Positions 16,902-24,619 of a stretch of DNA of 30,996 nucleotides are shown piece by piece. The notes under the pieces were generated by a model that saw nothing but the letters and a program-made list of their open reading frames with translations, searched no databases and was not told the DNA's origin. The stretch lies in the NCBI GenBank assembly GCA_002394385.1, contig DGTS01000013.1, positions 48,334 through 79,329 of the forward strand. The letters run 5' to 3'. Each line of letters opens with the position of its first letter. The stretch's first letter is position 1. This DNA comes from Prevotella sp. UBA4330 (GTDB lineage: Bacteria > Bacteroidota > Bacteroidia > Bacteroidales > Bacteroidaceae). The translations under genes and the position numbers were made by a program.

Positions 16902-16921
16902 ATCTCTGTAAATGCAGAGAT
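16902..16921 (+). promoter_or_regulatory. Small hairpin in the carB leader
   Basis: ATCTCTG and CAGAGAT form a perfect 7-bp stem with a 6-nt loop (TAAATG), about 42 nt before the start. It may affect mRNA stability or translation; no known riboswitch is recognised. Confidence 0.4.
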
Positions 16922-16963
16922 ACAGGTAGGAAGAAATCAAAGAACGTTTAACATAATAAAGTG

Positions 16964-19900
16964 ATGAAGAAAAAACTAAAGAAGGTGCTCGTGCTTGGCT
17001 CGGGCGCGCTGAAAATCGGACAGGCAGGCGAGTTCGACTACTCAGGCTCGCAGGCGTTGAAGGCGTTGAGGGAAGAAGGCATCAGCTCGGTGCTCGTCAA
17101 TCCAAACATCGCCACGATACAAACCAGTGAGGGCATTGCCGACAAGGTTTATTTCCAACCCGTGAACACTCACTTCGTGACGGAGATAATCAAGAAGGAA
17201 CGACCCGACGGAATATTGCTCGCCTTCGGAGGTCAGACAGCATTAAACTGCGGAACAGAGCTTTATCAAAACGGCACGCTTAAGGAATATGGCGTTGAGG
17301 TTCTCGGCACCAGTGTTGAAGCAATTATGAACACTGAAGACCGAGACCTTTTTGTGAAGAAGCTGGACGAGATAAGTCTGAAGACTCCTGTAAGCCACGC
17401 CGTAGAGAACATGGAGGACGCGCTGAAGGCAGCACGCGAGATAGGCTTCCCTATCATGATTCGCTCGGCTTACGCCCTCGGCGGACTCGGCTCGGGCATC
17501 TGCCCCGACGAGAAAGCGTTCACCGAACTGGCAGAGAGCGCATTCACCTTCGCGCCACAGATTCTCGTTGAGGAGAGCCTGAAGGGATGGAAGGAGATTG
17601 AGTTCGAGTGCATCCGCGACGCCAACGACCATTGCTTCACCGTTGCATCTATGGAGAACTTCGACCCGCTCGGAATACACACGGGCGAGAGCATCGTGGT
17701 GGCTCCTACTTGCTCGCTCAACGAGGAGCAGGTGAAGATGCTGCAGGAAATCACCATCCAATGTGTGCGCCACCTCAACATCGTGGGCGAGTGCAACATA
17801 CAGTTCGCGTTCAACGCCAAGACAAACGACTACCGCATCATCGAGATAAACGCTCGTCTGAGCCGCTCCTCTGCCCTCGCATCGAAGGCAACAGGTTATC
17901 CGCTCGCTTTCGTGGCTGCTAAAATAGCCCTGGGATACACCCTCGACCAGGTGGGCGAGATGGGAACTCCTAACTCGGCATACGTAGCGCCACAGCTCGA
18001 CTACATGATATGTAAGATACCGCGCTGGGACCTCACCAAGTTCGCCGGCGTGAGCCGTCTCATCGGCTCCAGCATGAAGTCTGTGGGCGAGATAATGAGC
18101 ATCGGACGCTCGTTCGAGGAGATGATTCAGAAGGGTCTCCGCATGATTGGACAGGGAATGCACGGATTCGTGGGCAACGACCACACGCGCTTCGAGGACC
18201 TCGAGAAGGAACTGCAGAACCCTACCGACCTGCGTATCTTCGCTATCGCACAGGCTCTCGAGGAGGGCTACACCGTGGAGCGCATAGAAGACCTTACCAA
18301 GATTGACGCGTGGTTCATCACACGACTGAAGAATATCGTAGACCTGAAACACGAGTTGCAGAAGTACAACACCCTCGAGGAACTGCCCAACGAACTGCTC
18401 CGTACCGTGAAGCAGGCAGGATTCTCCGACTTCCAGATTGCACGCTTCGTGCTGAAAGACGCCGACGGCAACATGGAGAAAGAGAACCTCATGGTGCGCA
18501 ACCACCGCAAGGAGCGCGGCATAATGCCGTCGGTGAAGAGAATAAACACCGTGGCAAGCGAGCATCCAGAACTGACAAACTACCTGTATTTCACATATCT
18601 TCCAAAGGTAGAGCCTACCAAGGCCGACAAGACAACCACCGAGGAATGGAAAGAGGCTGTGGCAAGTGCCAACAACAAGGCACAGCACGACGTTCCTTAC
18701 TACAAGAACGAGAAGTCGGTGGTGGTGCTCGGTTCTGGTGCCTACCGCATCGGCTCAAGCGTGGAGTTCGACTGGTGCTCGGTTAACGCCATCAACACCG
18801 CACGCAAACTGGGGTACAAGTCCATCATGATAAACTACAACCCCGAGACCGTGTCAACAGACTACGACATGTGCGACCGCCTCTACTTCGACGAACTGTC
18901 TATGGAGCGCGTGCTCGACGTCATCGACCTTGAGGAGCCGCGCGGAGTGATTGTCAGCGTGGGCGGACAGATACCTAACAACCTCGCGATGAAGCTCCAC
19001 CGCCAGAGCATTCCTGTGCTCGGCACAAGCCCTGTAGATATCGACCGTGCAGAGAACCGCGACAAGTTCTCCGCTATGCTCGACAAACTGGGCATCGACC
19101 AGCCCGCATGGCGCGCCCTCACCTCTCTCGAGGACATCAAGGAGTTTGTAAGCGAGGTGGGATTCCCCGTGCTCGTGCGTCCTTCATACGTCCTCTCCGG
19201 CGCTGCCATGAACGTATGTTACGACAACGAAGAGCTGGAGCGCTTCCTGAAGATGGCCACCGAGGTGTCTAAGGACTTCCCCGTTGTTGTGAGCCAGTTC
19301 ATGCAGGAGACCAAGGAGATAGAGTTCGACGCCGTTGCCGACAAGGGCGAGGTGGTCGAGTACGCCATCTCAGAGCACGTGGAGTATGCCGGAGTACACT
19401 CTGGCGACGCCACTATGGTGTTCCCCGCACAGCACATCTACTTCTCTACCATACGCCAGATAAAGAAGATAGCACACAAGATAGCAAAGGAACTCAACAT
19501 CTCAGGACCTTTCAACATACAGTTCCTCGCCAAGAACCGCGAGGTGAAGGTCATCGAGTGCAACCTGCGCGCGTCACGCTCGTTCCCATTCGTGTCTAAG
19601 ATACTGAAGCGCAACTTCATCGAGACAGCCACGAAGATAATGCTCGACGCACCATATCAGCGTCCTGACAAGAGCGAGTTCGACATCGACCGCATCGGAG
19701 TGAAAGCATCACAGTTCTCTTTCGCCCGTCTGCAGAACGCCGACCCGGTTCTCGGAGTCGACATGTCATCAACAGGCGAGGTGGGATGTCTTGGCGACGA
19801 CCTCCACGAGGCATTGCTCAACGCACTCATCGCCACCGGCTATCGTCTGCCAGAACCAGGCAAGGGCGCAGTACTCATCTCTTCAGGTGCCGCCAAAGGC

Positions 19901-20269
19901 AAGGTGTCACTCCTTGAGCCTGCACGCCAGCTGGTGAAGAACGGCTATAAGATTTACGCCACACGAGGCACAGCGAAGTTCTTCGAGGACAACAACATCC
20001 CCGCAACGGCAGTATCATGGCCCGACGAGGACGGCGAGAACAAGGTGATGGACATGATTGCCGAGCATAAGTTCGACCTCATCATCAACGAGCCTAAGAA
20101 CCACACCAGCCGAGAGCTCACAAACGGCTATCGCATCCGTCGTGGAGCCATAGACCACAACATCCCGTTGATGACCAACGTGCGCCTCGCAAAGGCCTTC
20201 ATCGAAGCCTTCTGCGCCCTGAGAGTCGACGACATCAAGATAAAGAGCTGGCAAGAGTACAACTCATAA
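16964..20269 (+). CDS. carB: Carbamoyl-phosphate synthase large subunit
   Basis: A protein of about 1101 residues that makes carbamoyl phosphate from bicarbonate, ammonia (delivered by CarA from glutamine) and two ATP, feeding pyrimidine and arginine synthesis. The two tandem ATP-grasp halves are obvious: VLGSGALKIGQAGEFDYSGS opens the first and VLGSGAYRIGSSVEFDW the second. The C-terminal allosteric MGS-like domain starts near ISSGAAKGKVSLL and includes RGTAKFF. ATG 16964 is preferred over the adjacent GTG 16961. carA is not adjacent: the upstream gene is a divergent dehydrogenase and carB has its own promoter. A terminator follows. Codon use is strongly biased, as in highly expressed genes. 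Confidence 0.97.
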   Translation: MKKKLKKVLVLGSGALKIGQAGEFDYSGSQALKALREEGISSVLVNPNIATIQTSEGIADKVYFQPVNTHFVTEIIKKERPDGILLAFGGQTALNCGTELYQNGTLKEYGVEVLGTSVEAIMNTEDRDLFVKKLDEISLKTPVSHAVENMEDALKAAREIGFPIMIRSAYALGGLGSGICPDEKAFTELAESAFTFAPQILVEESLKGWKEIEFECIRDANDHCFTVASMENFDPLGIHTGESIVVAPTCSLNEEQVKMLQEITIQCVRHLNIVGECNIQFAFNAKTNDYRIIEINARLSRSSALASKATGYPLAFVAAKIALGYTLDQVGEMGTPNSAYVAPQLDYMICKIPRWDLTKFAGVSRLIGSSMKSVGEIMSIGRSFEEMIQKGLRMIGQGMHGFVGNDHTRFEDLEKELQNPTDLRIFAIAQALEEGYTVERIEDLTKIDAWFITRLKNIVDLKHELQKYNTLEELPNELLRTVKQAGFSDFQIARFVLKDADGNMEKENLMVRNHRKERGIMPSVKRINTVASEHPELTNYLYFTYLPKVEPTKADKTTTEEWKEAVASANNKAQHDVPYYKNEKSVVVLGSGAYRIGSSVEFDWCSVNAINTARKLGYKSIMINYNPETVSTDYDMCDRLYFDELSMERVLDVIDLEEPRGVIVSVGGQIPNNLAMKLHRQSIPVLGTSPVDIDRAENRDKFSAMLDKLGIDQPAWRALTSLEDIKEFVSEVGFPVLVRPSYVLSGAAMNVCYDNEELERFLKMATEVSKDFPVVVSQFMQETKEIEFDAVADKGEVVEYAISEHVEYAGVHSGDATMVFPAQHIYFSTIRQIKKIAHKIAKELNISGPFNIQFLAKNREVKVIECNLRASRSFPFVSKILKRNFIETATKIMLDAPYQRPDKSEFDIDRIGVKASQFSFARLQNADPVLGVDMSSTGEVGCLGDDLHEALLNALIATGYRLPEPGKGAVLISSGAAKGKVSLLEPARQLVKNGYKIYATRGTAKFFEDNNIPATAVSWPDEDGENKVMDMIAEHKFDLIINEPKNHTSRELTNGYRIRRGAIDHNIPLMTNVRLAKAFIEAFCALRVDDIKIKSWQEYNS

Positions 20270-20278
20270 GAAACTCAT

Positions 20279-20298
20279 ACCTCCCCCATAGGGGAGGC
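20279..20298. repeat. Intergenic half-copy of the GC-rich palindromic element
   Basis: CCTCCCCCATAGGGGAGGCT forms a strong hairpin and shares the core of the elements at 6425, 20738 and 22869. It lies between the carB stop and the terminator. Confidence 0.65.
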
Positions 20299-20311
20299 TT
20301 AGTATAAAAAC

Positions 20312-20345
20312 AAAGAAGGCATCACCACATGGCGATGCCCTCTTT
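20312..20345. terminator. Rho-independent terminator, likely bidirectional
   Basis: AAAGA/TCTTT, GGCATC/GATGCC and CC/GG pair around an ACAT loop. The stem is followed by a T-rich run on the plus strand and, on the minus strand, by TTTG then TTTTTA. It lies between convergent carB and the DUF5675 gene. Confidence 0.75.
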
Positions 20346-20361
20346 ATTTTTGGGGAGTTTT

Positions 20362-20865
20362 CTATTGTTCAACTCTCAGCCACACACCCTCTCCCCTGTT
20401 CTTCGCCTCCACAATCAAGTTCTTCACACGTTTCAGCCACAGGCGTGAGTTCAGCACCATACCTTTCTTAAGGTTCTCGCCCACGAGGATGCAGCCGGCC
20501 GTGTCCCTGGCCGTGTTGCCCGCGTGAATCCTGATGCCCTCGAACATCGGCACTCCAAGCAGCAGGGGCAGCCATTGCTTCATCTTAGGCGACCATGTGA
20601 TGACCACCGCATATCTGCCCTCGGGAATGGCGAAGGGCTTCAGCGCCCTTGCTTTCTCTGGCGACCTCATCACCGCCTCCATTCCCACCGTCGTCTTCAT
20701 CTCCACCACAGGTGGCTCCAGCGTGTCGCAGAAATAAGCCCCCTCCAAACCTCCCCGAGGGGAGGCTTCATTTGTGTCTTGCGGTTGAGGGCGGGTATTG
20801 CAGACCATGAGTCTGCCTATAGTATATGTATTGCGCTTCGCAATTCTTTTCAGTATTAGTTCCAT
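20362..20865 (-). CDS. DUF5675 domain protein with an in-frame repeat insertion
   Basis: A protein of about 167 residues. The conserved DUF5675 features are YTIGRL near the N-terminus, YFCDTLE, a FAIPEGRYAVVITWSPK stretch, and FEGIRIHAGNTARDTAGCILVG followed by VLNSR. The domain is common in Bacteroidota prophages and mobile elements, and its role is uncertain. Residues about 23-42 (QPQDTNEASPRGGLEGA) are encoded by the palindromic element and interrupt the usual join between GRLxV and YFCDTLE without breaking the frame. The start is ATG 20865, which overlaps the TGA of the upstream DUF3987 gene by one base (TGATG), indicating translational coupling. Confidence 0.78.
   Translation of the reverse strand: MELILKRIAKRNTYTIGRLMVCNTRPQPQDTNEASPRGGLEGAYFCDTLEPPVVEMKTTVGMEAVMRSPEKARALKPFAIPEGRYAVVITWSPKMKQWLPLLLGVPMFEGIRIHAGNTARDTAGCILVGENLKKGMVLNSRLWLKRVKNLIVEAKNRGEGVWLRVEQ
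20738..20769 (-). repeat. GC-rich palindromic element inside the DUF5675 gene
   Basis: The plus strand carries CCCCCTCCAAACCTCCCCGA followed by GGGGAGGCTTC. On the coding strand it is read as EASPRGGLEG. The hairpin core is CCTCCCC/GGGGAGG. Confidence 0.8.
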
Positions 20866-23192
20866 CAGTGATTCTTGTATTTGAGTTTTAAAAAACAGAA
20901 ACTGTTCAACTGTTCGTTTGTTCGCTCCACAATATAACCACGGTTGCGCCACATACGAATCATGTCCTGAGCACCCTGACTGGGAAGACCCTGTTCACGA
21001 CGAACACGAAGAGCATCTTCCATGGTGAACTCGTCGGGCAACAATTCCAAAAGATTACGAGGACCATGACGACCTGACGACGAAGAGCCGTTGTTGGCCT
21101 GTTCAATGGCCTCACCGAAGAAGTGCATCTTGCACCAGAGGTCATATTGCAAAGACCAGCGGATAAAGTCTTCCATCGTCTTGTCCCACTTATAGTCGTG
21201 AGCCACGAAGAGCACACAGGCTTTCAGGTAGGCAATAACGAGGGCACGGAACGAAAGATTCTCATAGGTGCGACTCTGCGACAGGCGCGAGAAGTCGGCA
21301 CACTCATCCTTCAACTTCATCACCAGCTTGTAGGCTTGCGGACAGTCGATGGTGCCCCGGGCACTACAAAGCCGCTCAATATAAGGTCTGAGTTCCTCGT
21401 CGAACTGAGCATCGTAGGTTCCATAGACAGGCATCTCGGCTCCTATCTCCCGTTCGGGAATCGTGCAGAAGTTGATGCGCGAGATTGGTCCATCTGTCAA
21501 TACCCGTTCAAAGTACCTCTGACCCTTTCTCACCGTTGTGGCAGCATTCCAGTTGAATCGGATACACACCTTCTCGGTCACGCTCTGAGTACCCACACGC
21601 GTTTGACCATAACGGTTGTCAGGATCGAAGGCCAGGCACATTATCTGGAACTGCTGACCGCCGCGCCCATTACCTCGAAGAGCATCAAACTGGTCAATCT
21701 CGTTCATCTTCGTGTAGAGGAAATGCTCATCGGCTTCTGCCATACGCATCACGAAGGCAGGTCCCGTCATGTCGGCGTCAATCTCTTGAATCACCAGTCC
21801 CTCGGGACGCTGGCGTTTGTCCTTATTGGCTCCCTTGCGGTTAACCTCGTCCTTCCACTCCTTCTCACGTGCAAGGTTCTCTGCGTCGCGCCTCCTGATG
21901 TCTGCCATGATGTGGTTGATGGGACCACTGATGCAGTCCTTGCCTGCACCAGTCTCAGCCATCAGCACATTCATCAGCGTTGCCTCATGCTCCACGTTGT
22001 CAATGTAGCGGAAGCGTGTCTTGTGCAAGTGAGCGCCCAAGGCAGGAAACACCGCATGACTCACAGCAGGCATGTAGATTTCGGGTGTCCTAGAGACAAG
22101 CAGTTTTATGAGTCTCGGCAGTTTCTTCGGCATTTCGGGCGGCATGTTCCCCGTGCCCACCGTCGTTTCTCTGTCCTCTGTGGACAATGTCTTGATAATA
22201 TCCTGCATCAACTTGGGCATTGAGTAGAACCGCGACGAGCAAGCCGAATGTATAAGTCCTCGCATCTCCTCTTCCGACAATCCGTATCGGGGCATGATAG
22301 CCAGCAACTGTGCCTCGTCGTTATCGGTGATGTAACGCAGATGAGCAGCCAGACGGTGCAGACGGTCGTTCCTCTCACCCTTCTGCGGCTCCCCTCCAGT
22401 ACGACGGAACCACTCCTGAATGATGTCCTTGTATGGAATACCCTTAAAGGTTTCAGGTCGTGAAGTTTTAAGGTTATCAGGCGATATCACCTTATCACCT
22501 TCAGGCGAAGTGACCTCTGATGATACCTCTGTTCTCTCCGTCTTCTCCACGTTCTCTGTGCTTTTTCTATCAAGAAAAAGTTCCTCCTCATCCAAATACA
22601 AAATATAGTCCCTCGGAACCACGAATGAGCACCGTGCCAGGTCCTTCACACAACCGTCGTAGTTCTCATCGCCCAGTTGCTCACTCATCCACCGCTGAGC
22701 CTCCTCCAGAGTCATGCCCTCCGGCATCACGAAGAACAATCTGAATCCCTCCGTCGAAGGCGTTACATGCATAAGGCAGATGCCCAGACGCTTCAACTCG
22801 GCAATCATCCCCTCGTCAGAAATGGTTTTCTTTGCCAGCGTATGCTCCACCAACCGTTGGTAAAGAGAGCCTCCCCTACGGGGGGAGGTTTGGAGGGGGC
22901 CGATATGATCCACATCATACATACTCAGTCCGCTTGGCACGGCATCCTCGCTCAAACGTCTGCCCTTGGGGAACATCGCGTGAGGGGTGAATATCGCCAA
23001 ACGTTTCTTCTGCTCACCCTTGTAGGTCTCGAAGTCCTCGCGCGACATCTCGCCACGCTTCACCCTCTCCAGTGCGTCCTCAATCTCGGCACACACACGA
23101 GCCGTCTGCTCGCCGTCAACCACCTGGTTGAAGAGAGCGGGTGTGCACTCGCGCACCCTGCTCCTTACTGATAAAGCTATTCCGAATGCCAT
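20865..23192 (-). CDS. VirE N-terminal/DUF3987-type primase-like protein
   Basis: A 775-residue protein matching the two-domain proteins of Bacteroidales mobile elements. The N-terminal VirE-N (BT4734-like, prim-pol-related) part covers about residues 60-200 and includes the acidic SMYDVDH motif (90-96) and RLFFVMPEG. The C-terminal DUF3987 helicase-like part has Walker A AETGAGKD (412-419). These proteins are thought to act in replication or mobilisation of elements. Residues about 98-110 (GPLQTSPRRGGS) come from the GC-rich palindromic element, inserted in frame right after the acidic motif. The C-terminal tail (ERTNEQLNSF) shares its DNA sequence with the inverted arms at 30318-30443. The gene is part of a minus-strand operon. 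Confidence 0.82.
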   Translation of the reverse strand: MAFGIALSVRSRVRECTPALFNQVVDGEQTARVCAEIEDALERVKRGEMSREDFETYKGEQKKRLAIFTPHAMFPKGRRLSEDAVPSGLSMYDVDHIGPLQTSPRRGGSLYQRLVEHTLAKKTISDEGMIAELKRLGICLMHVTPSTEGFRLFFVMPEGMTLEEAQRWMSEQLGDENYDGCVKDLARCSFVVPRDYILYLDEEELFLDRKSTENVEKTERTEVSSEVTSPEGDKVISPDNLKTSRPETFKGIPYKDIIQEWFRRTGGEPQKGERNDRLHRLAAHLRYITDNDEAQLLAIMPRYGLSEEEMRGLIHSACSSRFYSMPKLMQDIIKTLSTEDRETTVGTGNMPPEMPKKLPRLIKLLVSRTPEIYMPAVSHAVFPALGAHLHKTRFRYIDNVEHEATLMNVLMAETGAGKDCISGPINHIMADIRRRDAENLAREKEWKDEVNRKGANKDKRQRPEGLVIQEIDADMTGPAFVMRMAEADEHFLYTKMNEIDQFDALRGNGRGGQQFQIMCLAFDPDNRYGQTRVGTQSVTEKVCIRFNWNAATTVRKGQRYFERVLTDGPISRINFCTIPEREIGAEMPVYGTYDAQFDEELRPYIERLCSARGTIDCPQAYKLVMKLKDECADFSRLSQSRTYENLSFRALVIAYLKACVLFVAHDYKWDKTMEDFIRWSLQYDLWCKMHFFGEAIEQANNGSSSSGRHGPRNLLELLPDEFTMEDALRVRREQGLPSQGAQDMIRMWRNRGYIVERTNEQLNSFCFLKLKYKNH
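20901..20924 (-). repeat. Tail sequence shared with the 30.3-kb inverted arms
   Basis: The sequence here equals the right arm at 30424-30447 apart from one internal mismatch and one at the end. It encodes the NEQLNS part of the DUF3987 protein. Confidence 0.75.
22869..22901 (-). repeat. GC-rich palindromic element inside the VirE/DUF3987 gene
   Basis: The plus strand reads GCCTCCCCTACGGGGGGAGG followed by TTTGGAGGGGGCC. It is inserted in the opposite orientation relative to the reading frame compared with the DUF5675 copy, giving GPLQTSPRRGGS. Confidence 0.8.
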
Positions 23193-23198
23193 AGTCCT

Positions 23199-23501
23199 TT
23201 ATATATTAGCATAAACAAAATCACTTGCCTGGCACGACTCATTGTCAATTACCTCGTATGGCACCACGTCGCACTCCTTGCGGTCTATCCTCAGGGTGAG
23301 ATTCACCCGTTCTTCAGTGATACTTGCACGTCCGTGTGCCAACTTGATGTACTTTGTCTCTGGGCGCACGTAGTCAGAACGACGATGCGCATTGAAGTTA
23401 CCCTCTTCGGGGTTCACCAGTCCAATCGAGCCCTTAATGCGGTTTCCACTTGCCACAAGGGCCTTGTAAACATTGTCAGATAATTGAAGTTTAATTTCCA
23501 T
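23199..23501 (-). CDS. Small hypothetical protein of the DUF3987 operon
   Basis: A 100-residue soluble protein beginning MEIKLQLSDNVYKALV. It contains a charged central part (NFNAHRRSDYVRPETKYIKLAHG) and a beta-rich C-terminal half (RVNLTLRIDRKECDVVPYEVI). The family is not recognised. It sits 6 nt upstream of the VirE/DUF3987 start and 29 nt downstream of the OB-fold gene, so it is clearly in the same operon. It may be an accessory DNA-binding or structural protein of the element; that is only inferred from context. Confidence 0.7.
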   Translation of the reverse strand: MEIKLQLSDNVYKALVASGNRIKGSIGLVNPEEGNFNAHRRSDYVRPETKYIKLAHGRASITEERVNLTLRIDRKECDVVPYEVIDNESCQASDFVYANI

Positions 23502-23530
23502 ATATTACTCTTTTACCTCCAGTTTTAAAT

Positions 23531-23815
23531 TTATAATTCTATAATTTTTACAACATCGTTCGCCAAAACATCTTGGTAAAACGAGCCGTTCGCCTCATGC
23601 GTCTGGAACCTCAGCGTTGCCACCACCAAATCACCTTCAGCAAATCTGCAGAGAGCGAGGTTTCCGAACATCGCACAGATGTATTCGTCCTCGTAATCAC
23701 CACCCAGCTCCTTGAGCCGAATCATACACTTGGCCACTAGGCCACTTTCAGTTTTCTTACTCGGCACATTGATGGGTGTCCCCTGTGCCACTACTTTCAA
23801 AATTTTTGTTACCAT
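23531..23815 (-). CDS. OB-fold, SSB-like small protein
   Basis: A 94-residue protein with a pattern typical of single-stranded-DNA-binding OB folds: an alternating hydrophobic strand at the start (VTKILKVVAQG), KCMIRLKELG, then DEYICAMFGNLALCRFAEGDLVVATLRF and a final SFYQDVLANDVVKI. It is shorter than housekeeping SSB and lacks the acidic C-terminal tip. It is the first gene of the operon with the DUF3987 protein, which supports a role in element DNA replication. The assignment rests on pattern, not on a decisive motif. Confidence 0.6.
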   Translation of the reverse strand: MVTKILKVVAQGTPINVPSKKTESGLVAKCMIRLKELGGDYEDEYICAMFGNLALCRFAEGDLVVATLRFQTHEANGSFYQDVLANDVVKIIEL

Positions 23816-23856
23816 TGTCTTACATTGCCAACGCCGCTAGTGGTCGATTGACAATG

Positions 23857-23887
23857 CAAAGGAAAATAAGCGGTGAAGCGGTGCAAA
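23857..23887 (-). promoter_or_regulatory. Promoter of the SSB-like/DUF3987 operon
   Basis: On the minus strand TTTG (23887-23884) is followed after 19 nt by TTCCTTTG (23864-23857). This is one base off the Bacteroidota TAnnTTTG consensus, about 42 nt before the start at 23815. Confidence 0.6.
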
Positions 23888-23952
23888 TCTGAACGAATAA
23901 TCTCAGATTATTATAATAAGCATCAATTAACACGCTGAAAAACAATGGGAAA

Positions 23953-23991
23953 CAAAAAAGTGCCCGATTCTCAAAATCAAGAATCGAGCAC
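23953..23991 (-). terminator. Rho-independent terminator of the ATPase/nuclease-like pair
   Basis: GTGC-C-CGATTCT pairs with AGAATCG-A-GCAC (23960-23991). On the minus strand the stem is followed by a run of T. It lies 29 nt after the stop of the gene ending at 24020. Confidence 0.8.
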
Positions 23992-24019
23992 CCTTATTTC
24001 GTGTTCAGATTACGCTGGA

Positions 24020-24613
24020 TCACTTTTCTGGGGCCTCCCAATAGATCTTATCAGAGAAAAACAAACCTATATTGTCGTTTTCATCAGCAAAACTCATCTG
24101 ATAATCCTGTATGATAGCTCTTCTTTTAGGAAAACGCTGGGATACCACCACATGACAACTCAGGGTTACAGCATCTTCAAATACGATGTCAACCTTCTGT
24201 AGCCTGTCTTTAAAAACACGAATTGTTTCCTTAAGTTGTTCTGTCGCTTTGTCGAACGTGTCTCTGACGGATTGTTCAGAATTCCCGTAGGCATTTGTTT
24301 TAAATTCTACGAACCGGAATTGTTTGTCATCAAATAAAGCACAGTCGCATATACCACCTACGTGTTCCTTGATGAGTTTATGGTCTATAGAAAGCAAAAT
24401 AATCTGTCTGTTATTGGCATTGATGACCATCAATGCTCTTTGTACATCATCAGGGTCATCAGTAAAACGGGAATACTTCTCGTCATCATCATCTATCACC
24501 ATCAGTTCACTATTCATCCTTACCGTCCAACACTCATTAAACGGCTTGTAGGTGTCTGTAGCAAAAGCCTCGTCCAGTCGTATTCGGTCGATGGCTGGTT
24601 GTTTTACTGCCAT
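24020..24613 (-). CDS. Unknown protein with PD-(D/E)XK-like motif, paired with an ATPase
   Basis: A 197-residue soluble protein. A possible PD-(D/E)XK nuclease active site is visible: GGICD90, then 12 residues, then E103-F-K105 (RFVEFKTN), then an amphipathic helix with Q126 (ATEQLKETI). The N-terminal part is acidic (DDDDEKYSRF). I do not recognise the family. It follows the ATPase gene by 6 nt and ends in a terminator, so the two form an operon. The pairing of an ABC/AAA-type ATPase with a small nuclease-like protein resembles two-gene anti-phage systems. It is not clearly PARIS, whose partner is TOPRIM-like. Function is inferred. Confidence 0.65.
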   Translation of the reverse strand: MAVKQPAIDRIRLDEAFATDTYKPFNECWTVRMNSELMVIDDDDEKYSRFTDDPDDVQRALMVINANNRQIILLSIDHKLIKEHVGGICDCALFDDKQFRFVEFKTNAYGNSEQSVRDTFDKATEQLKETIRVFKDRLQKVDIVFEDAVTLSCHVVVSQRFPKRRAIIQDYQMSFADENDNIGLFFSDKIYWEAPEK

Positions 24614-24619
24614 AGTTTG

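Noticed and set aside
17243..18688. Long open frame antisense to carB (481 codons)
   Set aside because: It lies wholly within carB, has no recognisable domain, and is explained by the strong codon bias of carB.
23945..24202. 85-codon plus-strand frame
   Set aside because: It starts in a terminator hairpin and runs antisense to the nuclease-like gene. No motif supports it.
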